DNA from: Schlegelella_A sp036263655
GTDB lineage: Bacteria > Pseudomonadota > Gammaproteobacteria > Burkholderiales > Burkholderiaceae_C
Direction: 5' to 3'
DNA: 64,000 nt
Assembly: GCA_036263655.1 (NCBI GenBank)
Contig: DATAGP010000038.1
Span: 1-64,000 of the forward strand
Shown here: positions 56,091 to 64,000 of the stretch, piece by piece
Numbering within the stretch: position 1 is the stretch's first letter
Layout of the letters: every line of letters begins with the position of its first letter
Program-made: the position numbers and the translations under genes
Notes under the pieces: model-generated
What the model was told of the DNA's origin: nothing
The model's database searches: none
Seen by the model: the letters and a program-made list of their open reading frames with translations, nothing else

Positions 56091-56228
56091 CGATCCATCC
56101 TACAGCGGCCCCTGTCGCAACGGCCCCGCAGCCGGGGCGTTCCGGCCCGCCGGCTGCGCCGCCGGCGGCGAAACGCTCGCGAAACGGCCCCCTGCCTAAC
56201 CTGCTTGCACCAAGACAGCGAGGCCGCC

Positions 56229-56447
56229 ATGAACCACACCTGCCGCATCTACATCGTCCGCATCTGGCACGGCCGGGCCGGTGATCCCGCCCCGTTCCGG
56301 GCCGCCGTGCGCGAGGTCGACCAGGAAGACCCCCAGGTGTTCACCTCGGGCAGCGACGTCGCCGCGTTCCTCGCCGCCGGCGGCCAGGGCCGCAACGACG
56401 ACGCGGCGCCGGCGCGCAGCCTTGCCGTGGCCGGAGGTGCACGGTGA
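56229..56447 (+). CDS. small hypothetical protein next to the BTAD regulator
   Basis: 72 residues from ATG 56229. Compact beta-rich start (CRIYIVRIWHGRAGDPAPFRAAVREV) and an EDPQVFTSGSDVAAFLA end. It is divergent from the BTAD gene by 138 bases and coupled to the next gene by a GTGA overlap. The function is unknown. Confidence 0.65.
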   Translation: MNHTCRIYIVRIWHGRAGDPAPFRAAVREVDQEDPQVFTSGSDVAAFLAAGGQGRNDDAAPARSLAVAGGAR

Positions 56448-56773
56448 GCGCGGCCCAGGCGATCGCCGGCAGCCAGGAGACGGAGCGCAGCAGCATGCGC
56501 AGCCATTACCTGACAGTGCTGAACTGGACGTTCACGGCGTTCAACTCGATCCGCATCCTGACTTACGTGCCAAGCATCTGGGCGATCGTCGCGAGCGGCC
56601 AGTCGCGGCAGCATTCTCTGCTGACCTGGCTCAGCTGGCTGGGCGCGAACGCCTCCATGGCACTGTGGCTGTACGAGAACAACGGCCGCCGCTGCAACAA
56701 GGTGATCGCGGCCAGCGTCGGCAACGCCTTCATGTGCGCCGCGACCTGCGTGGTCATCGTCGCTTACCGCTAG
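56444..56773 (+). CDS. three-helix membrane protein
   Basis: 109 residues from GTG 56444. Hydrophobic segments at about 25-50, 60-78 and 88-107, with an invariant-looking LNWTFTAFNSIRILTYVPSIWAI start. It resembles SemiSWEET-like or YgbE-like small membrane proteins, but no assignment is made. Confidence 0.65.
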   Translation: MSAAQAIAGSQETERSSMRSHYLTVLNWTFTAFNSIRILTYVPSIWAIVASGQSRQHSLLTWLSWLGANASMALWLYENNGRRCNKVIAASVGNAFMCAATCVVIVAYR

Positions 56774-56808
56774 GCAGCAGCACTCCCACCGCGCCGGAGG
56801 CCGCCACC

Positions 56809-57774
56809 GTGTCCATTCCCTCGATCGGCAGCGCCGACCTCCTCGGCCTGGCCGCCGGCGGCTTCGTCCTCGCGACGTTCTCGGTCCGCTCCTTCGTCGC
56901 GCTGCGCACCATGGCCATCGCCAGCAACCTGCTGTTCATGGGCTACGCCATACAGGCGCACCTCGTGCCCATCCTTGTGCTGCACGGCCTGCTGCTGCCG
57001 TTGAACCTGCTGCGGCTGTGGCAACTGGTGCGGCCGGAAAGAGCCGAGGCCGAGCCGTGCGCGCAAGCGCCGCGCTCCGAACAGGTCATCCTAGCGGCCA
57101 CCCGCCCATCGCCAGTGGCCCTCATTGACGAGCGTCGCGCCGGGCGTCCGTTCGATTCCGCGCGCGGCGCCCGCCGCATGTCCTGGTCTTTAGCGCACGC
57201 AAGCTTGGGCACAGCTCTCCGGCAGACAGCGCCGTCCTCGGCCCTGCGTATGGTGCGCGCTGCCGGACTCGGTCAGAGGGGCTCCGCGCCGTCCTCCGGA
57301 GGAGCATCGAGAAGCCGTGTGGCCATCACTCGACTCGACCTCCACCCTCCCGCCATGGGCCTGAGCCGTCTGCCGAACGATGAACGGGCCAAGTCCCAAG
57401 TGAGCTCGATCGTCATCCATCGCGCGTGCGGAGCCTCCAACTACAAGATTGAAGATCGTCTCGATCTCGCGCTGGCCTTCCCCGCGCCGGGTCAAGCCGA
57501 ACGAAGCAGTCCGAGCAGGTCGTCCACCCTTACTGGCTTCAGCAACGCATGGTCAAAAGCGCCGCTCGCACGTGCTACCTTCGTCATGCCAACGTGTCCG
57601 GTCACGGCAATCAGGGTAGGAGTCCGGCTCCCCAGCGCACTCCTGATGCCCAGGGCAGCATTGACCCCGTCCATGCGCGGCATCTCCACGTCGAGTATCA
57701 CGGCATCGGGCAGCGGTGTGCCGCAGGTCGCAGCTGCGAGCGCTTCCCTGCCATCGAAGGCAAGCACGATGTGA
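56809..57774 (+). CDS. membrane protein with a doubtful C-terminus
   Basis: From GTG 56809 the first 80 residues are a good membrane protein: LLGLAAGGFVLATFSVRSFVALRTMAIASNLLF, then HLVPILVLHGLLLPLNLLRLWQLV. After about residue 100 the composition turns random, and the frame runs over 280 bases of the opposite-strand response regulator. A lost stop or a frameshift near 57110 is likely. Confidence 0.5.
   Translation: MSIPSIGSADLLGLAAGGFVLATFSVRSFVALRTMAIASNLLFMGYAIQAHLVPILVLHGLLLPLNLLRLWQLVRPERAEAEPCAQAPRSEQVILAATRPSPVALIDERRAGRPFDSARGARRMSWSLAHASLGTALRQTAPSSALRMVRAAGLGQRGSAPSSGGASRSRVAITRLDLHPPAMGLSRLPNDERAKSQVSSIVIHRACGASNYKIEDRLDLALAFPAPGQAERSSPSRSSTLTGFSNAWSKAPLARATFVMPTCPVTAIRVGVRLPSALLMPRAALTPSMRGISTSSITASGSGVPQVAAASASLPSKASTM
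57306..57465 (-). pseudogene. remnant of a histidine kinase ATP-binding end
   Basis: Reads ETIFNLVVGGSARAMDDD, then AHLGLGPFIVRQTAQAHGG, the G2-box region of a HATPase domain with damage (GLGLF has become GLGPF). It then loses the frame. It lies directly after the response regulator gene on the same strand and resembles the end of the kinase at 57932. Confidence 0.6.
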
Positions 57775-57857
57775 AGCGGTTGCGGAACGAGCAGCCGGAG
57801 CAGCTCGGCGAGGGTCTCCGCTGAATCGCGGTCGTCATCCGCTATGACCAAGACCAC
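57492..57857 (-). CDS. single-domain response regulator
   Basis: 121 residues: acidic Asp7-Asp9 (IADDDRD), phospho-acceptor Asp56 (AVILDVEMPR), Thr in AVTGHVG and Lys in ALLKPVR. It is a receiver only. The start is 75 bases from the divergent kinase gene at 57932, a natural partner. Confidence 0.88.
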   Translation of the reverse strand: MVLVIADDDRDSAETLAELLRLLVPQPLHIVLAFDGREALAAATCGTPLPDAVILDVEMPRMDGVNAALGIRSALGSRTPTLIAVTGHVGMTKVARASGAFDHALLKPVRVDDLLGLLRSA

Positions 57858-57931
57858 TCGTTTCCCCCCGATTTATAGGTGCTCACAGCAAAACTCGATC
57901 CTGATCCGCTTGGCCGGACATATCCTTCCCG

Positions 57932-59088
57932 ATGCGACACATGCGACTGGCCGACTTCATCGACGCGAACATGGAGGCGATCCTCTCTGAGTGGGAGGCA
58001 TTCGCCAGAACGCTGCTGCCAGCAGCGGGCGGACTGGACGTACGTGCGCTGCGGGACCACGCAGAGCAGATCCTGCACACCGTCGCCCAGGACCTCAGGA
58101 CCCCCCAGACGCGGGGACAGCAGGCCGCCAAGGCACGCGGCAAAGCCCTCCGCCCTGCGCACGCCGCCGAAACAGCCGCGGAAACGCATGCTGTGCTTCG
58201 GGCCACCGGCGGCTTCACCATGCAGCAGATGGTTGCCGAGTACCGGGCACTGCGCGCCTCCGTGCTCAGGCTCTGGGCGGACGCGCACGAGCCCGGAGCT
58301 GACACGCTGCAGGACAACACCCGGTTCAACGAAGCCATCGACCAAGCGGTTGCCGAGTCGGTCGAATTCTTTACCCTCGAGACCGAGCGCTGGCGCAACG
58401 TCTTCCTCGGCGTGCTGGGCCACGATCTCCGCGGCCCCCTCAATGCCATCTTGCTGACCTCACGGCTCCTCTCGGAGCTCAGCGGCGGGCCGCCGGTCAG
58501 CGAGGTGACCGCCCGGCTCATCCGGGGCGGGGAGCGCATGAGGGAGCTGCTTGACGACCTGCTCGACTACAGCCGTGCCGGGCTGGACCTGGGCATTCCG
58601 ATCGCACCGGCGAGCATGGACCTCGCCGTCGCGTGCCAGGAGGAGATCGAGCTTCAGCGAGCCGCGTGGCCTGAGAACACGATCGAGCTCAGCATCAAGG
58701 GTCCCACCCACGGTGTGTGGGACGCTTCCCGGCTCAGGCAGGTGCTTGGCAATCTCATCGCCAACGCGGCCAAGTATGGTGACCCCGGCACGCCTGTCGC
58801 GGTACGGCTGGCAGGCGACGACACGGAGGTGGTGCTGTCTGTCGAGAATACCGGGCGGGCGATTGCTGCGGACGCATGCAGTTGCTTTTCGAGCCCCTGC
58901 GCCGCGGTGCTCACGCGGATACGCAGACCGAGCGGACGAGCCTGGGTCTGGGACTCTTCATCGTCCGTCAGATCGTGCAGGCCCACGGGGGCGTGGTGTC
59001 GCTCTCTTCGGGTGATCCGAAGACGGTGTTCAGGGTCGCCCTCCCGCGAACACCCCGGTGTGATCCCGTCGGTGGCGGCCGCGGCTAA
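57932..59088 (+). pseudogene. sensor histidine kinase with one frameshift in the ATP-binding domain
   Basis: Residues 1-145 look like an RsbRD_N sensor region (LADFIDANMEAILSEWEAFARTLLP). HisKA has VLGHDLRGPLNAI with His164. HATPase has LRQVLGNLIANAAKYG (N-box). At about 58875 the sequence GACGCATGCAG lacks one base. The original frame turns to nonsense, but the next frame continues MQLLFEPLRRG, SLGLGLFIVRQIVQAHGG to a stop at 59088. One inserted base would give a complete kinase of about 385 residues. No membrane helix is present, so it is cytoplasmic. Confidence 0.8.
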
Positions 59089-59229
59089 GTTCCCGTCGCC
59101 ACGGCGAGCGCGCCGGAGGGCGTACTTGCCACTTTCCTCCTGAATAGACCAGGGCAGCTCCAGAGAAAACGCGCGGCGGGCGCAGGGGCCGCGTGCCGCA
59201 TGTCTTTTTCAGTCGTCTTTCCCGCCCGT

Positions 59230-59892
59230 CTACGGACGGGCAATCGGGCGGCGTGCATTGAGAGCCCCGGCCAGTGCTTCAGCATCCTGCTGGTTGAGGA
59301 CGCTTGCCGAGCGGCCGCCGGCCTTGAAGGCGTCGAAACGAGCAGAATCGCCGCGGCTTTGACGACGCACGGTGTACACGCCGCTCTCCTCCACGGCTTG
59401 CCACGGGCGGTCAGGCTCGCCTAGCCCAATCAGGTTAACGACCCGGCCGCTCGGTAGCTGAAAGCGCTTCAGTAGCGTCGTGGTGCATGGCAGGCCAACA
59501 CCTGCCACGTTCGCACGATCGCGTGCGCCCCCACTCTCCGTGGACAACGCCTGCGCGATGGGTTGCGGCGTTGTCGCCGCCGCGCAGATCGTCGCTTCAT
59601 CTCTCACTGCGGTGATGCTGATCTGCTGACGACTTCCGGCGGTTGTCCGTGTGTTGGGAGCCACCCCTGGTACCGCCCGGCCCTCAGATACGACCGTCCA
59701 GCCCGCACGAACGCGCGCGGGGTCCTCGTCCCAACACAGCTCGGTGCTGCAACGCTGACACCCGTAGAACCAAAGCCAGCCCGCCCTGGGAGGGGATCGA
59801 CGGCGGCGGCGGTACAGCAGCGCCAGGTCTCGATGCGGCTTGACGCCTGGAAGCGCCTCCACCAACGTCGTGCATGCTTGGCACAGACCCAT
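59230..59892 (-). CDS. hypothetical protein with N-terminal zinc motif
   Basis: 220 residues. Cys4-x2-Cys7 (LCQACTT) and Cys45-x2-Cys48 (GCQRCST) suggest one zinc site. The C-terminal 75 residues (FQLPSGRVVNLIGLGEPDRPW to QQDAEALAGALN) are similar in spacing to the protein at 51699. The middle is low-complexity. A frameshift joining two genes cannot be excluded. Confidence 0.5.
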   Translation of the reverse strand: MGLCQACTTLVEALPGVKPHRDLALLYRRRRRSPPRAGWLWFYGCQRCSTELCWDEDPARVRAGWTVVSEGRAVPGVAPNTRTTAGSRQQISITAVRDEATICAAATTPQPIAQALSTESGGARDRANVAGVGLPCTTTLLKRFQLPSGRVVNLIGLGEPDRPWQAVEESGVYTVRRQSRGDSARFDAFKAGGRSASVLNQQDAEALAGALNARRPIARP

Positions 59893-59953
59893 GGGCTAGT
59901 TCAAGGGTCTGCGAAACGGGGAAGGGGTCCTCTGTGGCTTTTGTGCGATGGTC

Positions 59954-60139
59954 CTATTGCTTCGCCTTCTTCAGCTCGGCCTCGACCTTGCCACGCGCGT
60001 TGCCTGCCTTCTTGACCGCCGCACGGACCTCAGTCGGCTTGGAGCCGGTCTTCTCGGCCTCGTAACTGACCTCGTGCTTTTGGCCACCGGCAACCTTGCC
60101 GCGATCCTGCGAACGGCCGCGATCCGACTTCTCAGCCAT
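59954..60139 (-). CDS. small basic DUF3606-like protein
   Basis: 61 residues from ATG 60137-60139. Lys-rich and hydrophilic: GRSQDRGKVAGGQKHEVSYEA, then a helical KPTEVRAAVKKAG end. DUF3606-like. Such small proteins are often stress-related in betaproteobacteria; the role is unknown. Confidence 0.7.
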   Translation of the reverse strand: MAEKSDRGRSQDRGKVAGGQKHEVSYEAEKTGSKPTEVRAAVKKAGNARGKVEAELKKAKQ

Positions 60140-60265
60140 CTCAGCTCCTCTGTTGGTAGCAGGCCCGATGGTGAGGTCCAAGGGACCCGGATGCTGTCGG
60201 AGGTCGCCGATTCGCCACGTCGGCACGAGCCCATTTCTCCCGGGCCACGCGGGATCACCGGACGC

Positions 60266-60547
60266 CTACATTGGATCGTCGCGGACGTTCGTCTCGCCTG
60301 CGATCTTGGTCGCAGTCCGACAGGGCCGACTTTCCACGGGCCAATTCCGGGCCGCCGCAAGTTCGTACGCTGCCGGCTTAAGCACGTACAGGCTTACGCG
60401 GGAATCCACGCACTTGAAAAAGCGCGCCCCTGCCGGCATCTCGGCGAGCGAAATCTCGGGACGGTTGAGGACGACCAGGCCAGCCTCTGTGCTCCGATCT
60501 AGGGCGTGCTTGACGAGTAGTTCGATGGGATCATAGAGGGAGGTCAT
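60266..60547 (-). CDS. small hypothetical protein
   Basis: 93 residues from ATG 60545-60547, divergent from the BLUF gene by 18 bases. Soluble, with LVVLNRPEISLAEMPAGARFF in the middle. The family is not recognised. Confidence 0.5.
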   Translation of the reverse strand: MTSLYDPIELLVKHALDRSTEAGLVVLNRPEISLAEMPAGARFFKCVDSRVSLYVLKPAAYELAAARNWPVESRPCRTATKIAGETNVRDDPM

Positions 60548-60565
60548 GAAGAAGCCTGGACCGGC

Positions 60566-61030
60566 ATGTCCACGAGAGTTGCGGCAAGCAAAATGCCTGA
60601 CACCTCTTTATCCCTCCTCCTGTACGTGAGCCGGTTGGCGGCCGGTGCTCCGACCGGCGCGGCCCTGGACATCGCGCGGGAGTCGAGGGTGAACAACAGC
60701 CGGGATCAGATCACCGGGGTTCTGACGTTCGACGGGACGAACTTCGCACAGTGGGTGGAGGGCCCCTCCGGCGCGATCACAGACCTGTACGCCCGGCTCA
60801 GCACCGACACCCGGCACTCGGATCTCGACGTCATCCACTGGGATGCCGTTGCCTCACGCCGCTACCCGGGCTGGAAACTCGGCTTCCTGCGCCTCGACCT
60901 GGCCGAGTTTGGGATCGCGTCGCTGCGCGGGCAGCGCGGCACGAAAGGGCTTGAGGCGTTCACTTTCATCGTCCCTGCCCTGGACATTGAACCGGTCGCC
61001 ACCCTCGACGCTCCGGAACCTGCCGCCTGA
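60566..61030 (+). CDS. BLUF-domain blue-light sensor
   Basis: 154 residues; ATG 60593 is an alternative start. It is a single BLUF domain that binds FAD. Tyr20 (LLLYVSR), Asn44 (VNNSRDQITGVL) and Gln62 (FAQWVEG), the residues of the flavin hydrogen-bond switch, are all present, as is TDTRHSD. A short C-terminal tail has no output domain, so it is of the stand-alone PixD/BlrB type and would act through a partner. The neighbours are small unknown genes. Confidence 0.88.
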   Translation: MSTRVAASKMPDTSLSLLLYVSRLAAGAPTGAALDIARESRVNNSRDQITGVLTFDGTNFAQWVEGPSGAITDLYARLSTDTRHSDLDVIHWDAVASRRYPGWKLGFLRLDLAEFGIASLRGQRGTKGLEAFTFIVPALDIEPVATLDAPEPAA

Positions 61031-61062
61031 GCAGCAGCGCGCATGACCGGTTACGGTGTCTG

Positions 61063-61341
61063 ATGGTCTTTTCTGGCGAGCCCACCTCGCGCGAGCTGAT
61101 CGCGAGCACTCGGCGCGTCCTTGCAGACACCAGAGATCAGGTCGCAAGCCTCCGCCGTCAAATCAACAGGACGAAGGCGAGCGTGGAGACGGCGCTCGAG
61201 GGCCTCCGCGAGAGCGAAGCTGCGTTAGCGAGGCTGCGGAAGCACAACCGGGGGCAGCTCTGGATGGATTGCTACCGTCCGCCTGAACACAATGACTGCA
61301 AGGGCCCGCAGGTCAGGTCGGATCGTTCGCGGATTCAGTAA
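61063..61341 (+). CDS. small coiled-coil protein
   Basis: 92 residues from ATG 61063, 32 bases after the BLUF gene. A heptad-like helix (ASLRRQINRTKASVETALEGL) covers residues 20-70. It could be a partner of the BLUF protein, but only position supports this. Confidence 0.5.
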   Translation: MVFSGEPTSRELIASTRRVLADTRDQVASLRRQINRTKASVETALEGLRESEAALARLRKHNRGQLWMDCYRPPEHNDCKGPQVRSDRSRIQ

Positions 61342-61546
61342 GCGAGGCGGCACTCGCATAGCGGCGCATTCGGCCTTCAACTTCGGCGGTTCGCTCACAT
61401 GCAGCGTGCCATGCGTCCACCTCTTCTCGCGTCGGCCGCAAAAAGCCGGCGAATCGGGCAGTGATCGCCATGCAGGCGCTGTCCTCTTCCAGTCGGACGG
61501 CAGCGTGTTGACGACATAGCTCTTCCCAGCCGCGAAGCTTTTCCAT
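61313..61546 (-). CDS. small helical hypothetical protein
   Basis: 77 residues; its 3' end overlaps the coiled-coil gene by 29 bases. Helical and charged (RPTREEVDAWHAACERTAEV). The family is unknown. Confidence 0.4.
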   Translation of the reverse strand: MEKLRGWEELCRQHAAVRLEEDSACMAITARFAGFLRPTREEVDAWHAACERTAEVEGRMRRYASAASLTESANDPT

Positions 61547-61628
61547 GTCGACTCCCAGCCCCTGTCTTCTGCAGGTGGCGGGGCGAGATTACCCGTGCCC
61601 GGTCGATAGCGCACCGGAGCCTACGCTG

Positions 61629-61644
61629 CTGTACGGATATACAG
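61629..61644. promoter_or_regulatory. LexA-like operator
   Basis: CTGT-N8-ACAG (spacer ACGGATAT) within TGCTGTACGGATATACAGTA, close to the classical LexA (SOS) box. It ends 6 bases before the ATG at 61651. About one such core is expected by chance in a window this size; the extended TA flank and the position raise the odds. Confidence 0.5.
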
Positions 61645-61650
61645 TATCTT

Positions 61651-61947
61651 ATGGATGGCGTCGAACTGGAGCTTGTCTGTCCCTGCGGCTTCGAGAACTT
61701 CGAGCGCGTCATAGTCCAGCGGCTGCCGCATGCACCGATCGTCACGGACTTCGTGGCGTGCGTCGGCTGCCGGGCGATGTACTTCGCGCCCGTGAGGCGC
61801 CTGGACTCCGAGCCGCGCATGCGGGGCGACAACATGGGCGCGATCGGCGGCCCTCAGCTCGGACCCGACAGCGCGGAAGCACTCAAACGAGACGCCGCAG
61901 ACGCAGCCAAGGACTACCTCAAGCCGGGGCGCTCGAACAGACGGTGA
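61651..61947 (+). CDS. zinc-motif protein behind a LexA-like box
   Basis: 98 residues from ATG 61651. Cys10-x-Cys12 (LVCPCGFENFERV) and Cys37-x2-Cys40 (VACVGCRAMYFA) suggest a small zinc ribbon. The C-terminus is helical (SAEALKRDAADAAKDYLK). It may be SOS-induced. The family is not recognised. Confidence 0.6.
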   Translation: MDGVELELVCPCGFENFERVIVQRLPHAPIVTDFVACVGCRAMYFAPVRRLDSEPRMRGDNMGAIGGPQLGPDSAEALKRDAADAAKDYLKPGRSNRR

Positions 61948-62038
61948 TTCGACATGCTCGAGGTCGCAGCCGCTAATTCGCTTTAAGAGGGGTTCTATGA
62001 GGGGTTGGCGGAAAAATCGCCGACCGCTCATAGGCGAG

Positions 62039-62130
<92 letters not shown>

Positions 62131-62156
62131 GGGGCGGCGATCTTAGCCGAGCGGGG

Positions 62157-63080
62157 TCACGCGCCGGGCCGCACGGCCGGGCTCTTCATCAGGGCCATGG
62201 CGGAGCCGATGAGGCCGGACACCTCCGTCATGTTGCCCGGCATGATCATGGTGTTGTTCTTCTGCGCCAACTGGGCGAACGCATCCACCGCCTTCTCCGC
62301 CACCTTCAATTGCACGGCCTGCTCGCCACCGGGCGAGCGGATGGCCTCGGCGACCTTGCGGATGGCCTCGGCGGTGGCGTCGGCCACGGTGATGATGGCC
62401 GAGGCCTCGCCCTGCGCCTGGTTGATTTCCGCCTGCCGCTGGCCCTCGGAGCGGGCGATGAAGGCCTCCCGCTCGCCGGTGGCGATGTTGATCTGCTCCT
62501 GCTTGCGTCCCTCGGACGCGGCGATGAGCGCGCGCTTCTCGCGCTCGGCCGTGATCTGCGCCTGCATGGCCCGCAGGATCTCGGCCGGCGGGGTCAGGTC
62601 CTTGATCTCGTAGCGGAGCACCTTCACGCCCCAGTTGGTGGCCGCCTCGTCGAGGGCGCTGACCACCGAGGCGTTGATCTGGTCGCGCTCCTCGAAGGTC
62701 TTGTCCAGCTCCATCTTGCCGATGACCGAGCGGAGCAGCGTCTGCGCCAGCTGGGTGATCGCCATGACGTAGTTCGACGAACCGTAGCTCGCCCGCATCG
62801 GATCCGTCACCTGGAAGTAGATGATCCCGTCCACCTGGAGCTGGGTGTTGTCGCGGGTGATGCAGACCTGGCTCGGCACATCGAGCGGCACCTCCTTCAG
62901 CGAGTGCTTGTAGGCGACGCGCTCGAGGAAGGGCATGACGAAGCTGAGGCCGGGGGTGAGGGTGCGGTCGTACTTGCCCAGGCGCTCGACGACCCAGGCG
63001 TGCTGCTGCGGGACGATCTTGAAGGTCTGGAAGACGAAGATCGCGGCGATGACCGCGATGACGAGGGCGACTTCGGTCAT
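62157..63080 (-). CDS. SPFH/Band 7 membrane protein (QmcA/stomatin-like)
   Basis: 307 residues. An N-terminal membrane anchor (MTEVALVIAVIAAIFVFQTFKIVPQQ) leads to an SPFH domain with AWVVERLGKYDRTLTPGLSFVMPF, LRSVIGKMELDKTFEERDQIN and LRYEIKDLTPP. A helical flotillin-type C-terminus ends in an amphipathic MIMPGNMTEVSGLIGSAMALM. It forms large membrane rings involved in protein quality control and lipid order. It is transcribed with nfeD 24 bases upstream. Confidence 0.93.
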   Translation of the reverse strand: MTEVALVIAVIAAIFVFQTFKIVPQQHAWVVERLGKYDRTLTPGLSFVMPFLERVAYKHSLKEVPLDVPSQVCITRDNTQLQVDGIIYFQVTDPMRASYGSSNYVMAITQLAQTLLRSVIGKMELDKTFEERDQINASVVSALDEAATNWGVKVLRYEIKDLTPPAEILRAMQAQITAEREKRALIAASEGRKQEQINIATGEREAFIARSEGQRQAEINQAQGEASAIITVADATAEAIRKVAEAIRSPGGEQAVQLKVAEKAVDAFAQLAQKNNTMIMPGNMTEVSGLIGSAMALMKSPAVRPGA

Positions 63081-63104
63081 CGATGGCTCCTGGCTGTGAC
63101 GGAT

Positions 63105-63545
63105 TCAATCGGCGGACGGGGCGAGGATCAGCCAGTTGCCTTCGATGCCGGCCACGACATGCTCGCCGGCCAGTGGCGCGGCCCCGGGCTGCAGGCGTGC
63201 CGTCCATCGCGAGCCGCGGTACTGCACCTGGGTCGTGCGATCCGCGGACCACTCGGCGACATGGACGCGGCCGCCGATGTCGAGGTTGACGTCGCGGTTG
63301 CGCGCCGCGGGCAGCTCGGCATGGCGCTGGCCGCGCCGCTGCCAGCGCCAGAGGGCGGAGGCGCCACCGCCAACCGCGGCGGCCGTCAGCATCTGCAAGG
63401 GCAGGCCGGCGCCGAGATGCGCCGCGACAGCGCCGGCGCACAGGCCGAGCGCGATCATCAGCAGGTGGAAGGTGCCGGTCGCCAGCTCGAGGGCGACGGC
63501 GATCCCGGCGGCGATCCACCACCAGGTGGCTGGGGACAGGTCCAT
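63105..63545 (-). CDS. NfeD family membrane protein
   Basis: 146 residues from ATG 63543-63545. Two to three membrane helices (about 8-28, 32-62), then a soluble OB-fold domain (NLDIGGRVHVAEWSADRTTQVQYRGSRW). The short NfeD1b type normally works with the adjacent SPFH protein, as here. Confidence 0.9.
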   Translation of the reverse strand: MDLSPATWWWIAAGIAVALELATGTFHLLMIALGLCAGAVAAHLGAGLPLQMLTAAAVGGGASALWRWQRRGQRHAELPAARNRDVNLDIGGRVHVAEWSADRTTQVQYRGSRWTARLQPGAAPLAGEHVVAGIEGNWLILAPSAD

Positions 63546-63688
63546 CGACGTCTCCCTCCGTTGCAGTTGGCCGGCAGTGTAGGCGTCCGGTGGAGGAGAG
63601 CCGCCGCGGCAACGCCTTGCGAGCCCCTTCACGATCACGCGGCCCTACACTGCGCGCTTTTCCGAGCGGCCAACCCGAGGGCCAGGCG

Positions 63689-64000
63689 ATGCAACGTTTC
63701 CAGTTCCCGATCGTCATCATTGACGAGGACTTCCGGTCCGAGAACGCTTCGGGGCTCGGCATCCGCGCGCTGGCAGCGGCCATCGAGAAGGAAGGCTTCG
63801 AGGTGCTCGGTGCGACCAGCTACGGCGACCTCTCGCAGTTCGCACAGCAGCAGAGCCGCGCGAGCGCCTTCATCCTGTCCATCGACGACGAGGAGTTCCT
63901 GGGCGACGACACGAACCTCGCGCCAGCGATCCTGAACCTGCGCAAGTTCATCACCGAGGTGCGCTTCAAGAACGCCGACGTTCCGATCTACCTTTACGGC
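63689..64000 (+). CDS. Orn/Lys/Arg decarboxylase, N-terminal part
   Basis: The first 104 residues from ATG 63689; the gene runs off the end. It begins MQRFQFPIVIIDEDFRSENASG, with a receiver-like wing domain (AAAIEKEGFEVLGATSYGDL; AFILSIDDEEF) typical of the fold I basic amino acid decarboxylases. The substrate cannot be set without the catalytic part. Confidence 0.85.
   Translation, partial: MQRFQFPIVIIDEDFRSENASGLGIRALAAAIEKEGFEVLGATSYGDLSQFAQQQSRASAFILSIDDEEFLGDDTNLAPAILNLRKFITEVRFKNADVPIYLYG

Noticed and set aside
62310..63935. Plus-strand frame of 541 codons over SPFH/NfeD
   Set aside because: Opposite of two well-supported genes, and it ends inside the decarboxylase in the wrong frame.

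Overview
The window looks like chromosome of a high-GC betaproteobacterium, most likely Burkholderiales. The evidence is gene content: CysB-type LysR regulator, CbiX, LptF/LptG next to PepA and HolC, a LivK-type binding protein, PEP-CTERM and WGxxGxxG-CTERM proteins, an SPFH/NfeD pair, and a chrBA chromate cluster with a superoxide dismutase. No rRNA or CRISPR array is seen. One complete tRNA, tRNA-Ser(GGA), lies at 62040-62130 on the minus strand.

Regions. (1) 46-7579: a large alpha/beta-hydrolase/CHAT fusion protein, then a decayed patch with a tyrosine integrase broken by three frameshifts (4164-4848), a second frameshifted gene remnant (4889-5352) and an apparently intact AlbA_2 (Schlafen-type) ATP-binding protein (5601-6587). 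(2) 7580-12376: a divergent chromate cluster. SOD-rhodanese, DUF2798 and ChrB are on minus; a Cj0069-like ATP-grasp protein and ChrA are on plus. (3) 12420-29626: ordinary core genes. These cover fatty acid/CoA metabolism, CysB, CbiX, LPS export (lptFG), pepA-holC, an amino-acid binding protein, several short conserved-looking unknowns and a PKD-domain lipoprotein. (4) About 29741-62053: a putative 32 kb genomic island inserted at the 3' end of tRNA-Ser. A 14-bp copy of the tRNA end (TGGCGGAGAGGGCG) sits at 29741-29754, just ahead of a P4-type integrase, and the intact tRNA is at the far end. (5) 62157-64000: core genes resume with SPFH/NfeD and the start of an Orn/Lys/Arg decarboxylase.

The left part of the island (29909-34900) is a compact, overlapping operon: integrase, AlpA, primase-like protein, RepA-like ATPase, DUF5681 and small unknowns. 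It resembles a satellite or integrative element without structural genes. Next come a DUF433/DUF5615 toxin-antitoxin-like pair with a visible promoter and inverted-repeat operator, a lower-GC cargo stretch of membrane and unknown proteins, a PEP-CTERM protein, and a four-gene carbamoyltransferase-unknown-unknown-SGNH hydrolase operon. The middle holds a frameshifted serine recombinase, a twice-frameshifted methyltransferase and degenerate copies of a small RMF/CrpP-like gene. The right part is signalling-rich: a 1044-aa BTAD/NB-ARC/TPR regulator, two stand-alone receiver proteins, a frameshifted histidine kinase and a kinase remnant, a BLUF photoreceptor, and a small zinc-motif protein with a LexA-like box directly before its start.

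Many genes in the accessory parts are broken by single-base frameshifts. This could be real decay or assembly error; raw reads would settle it.
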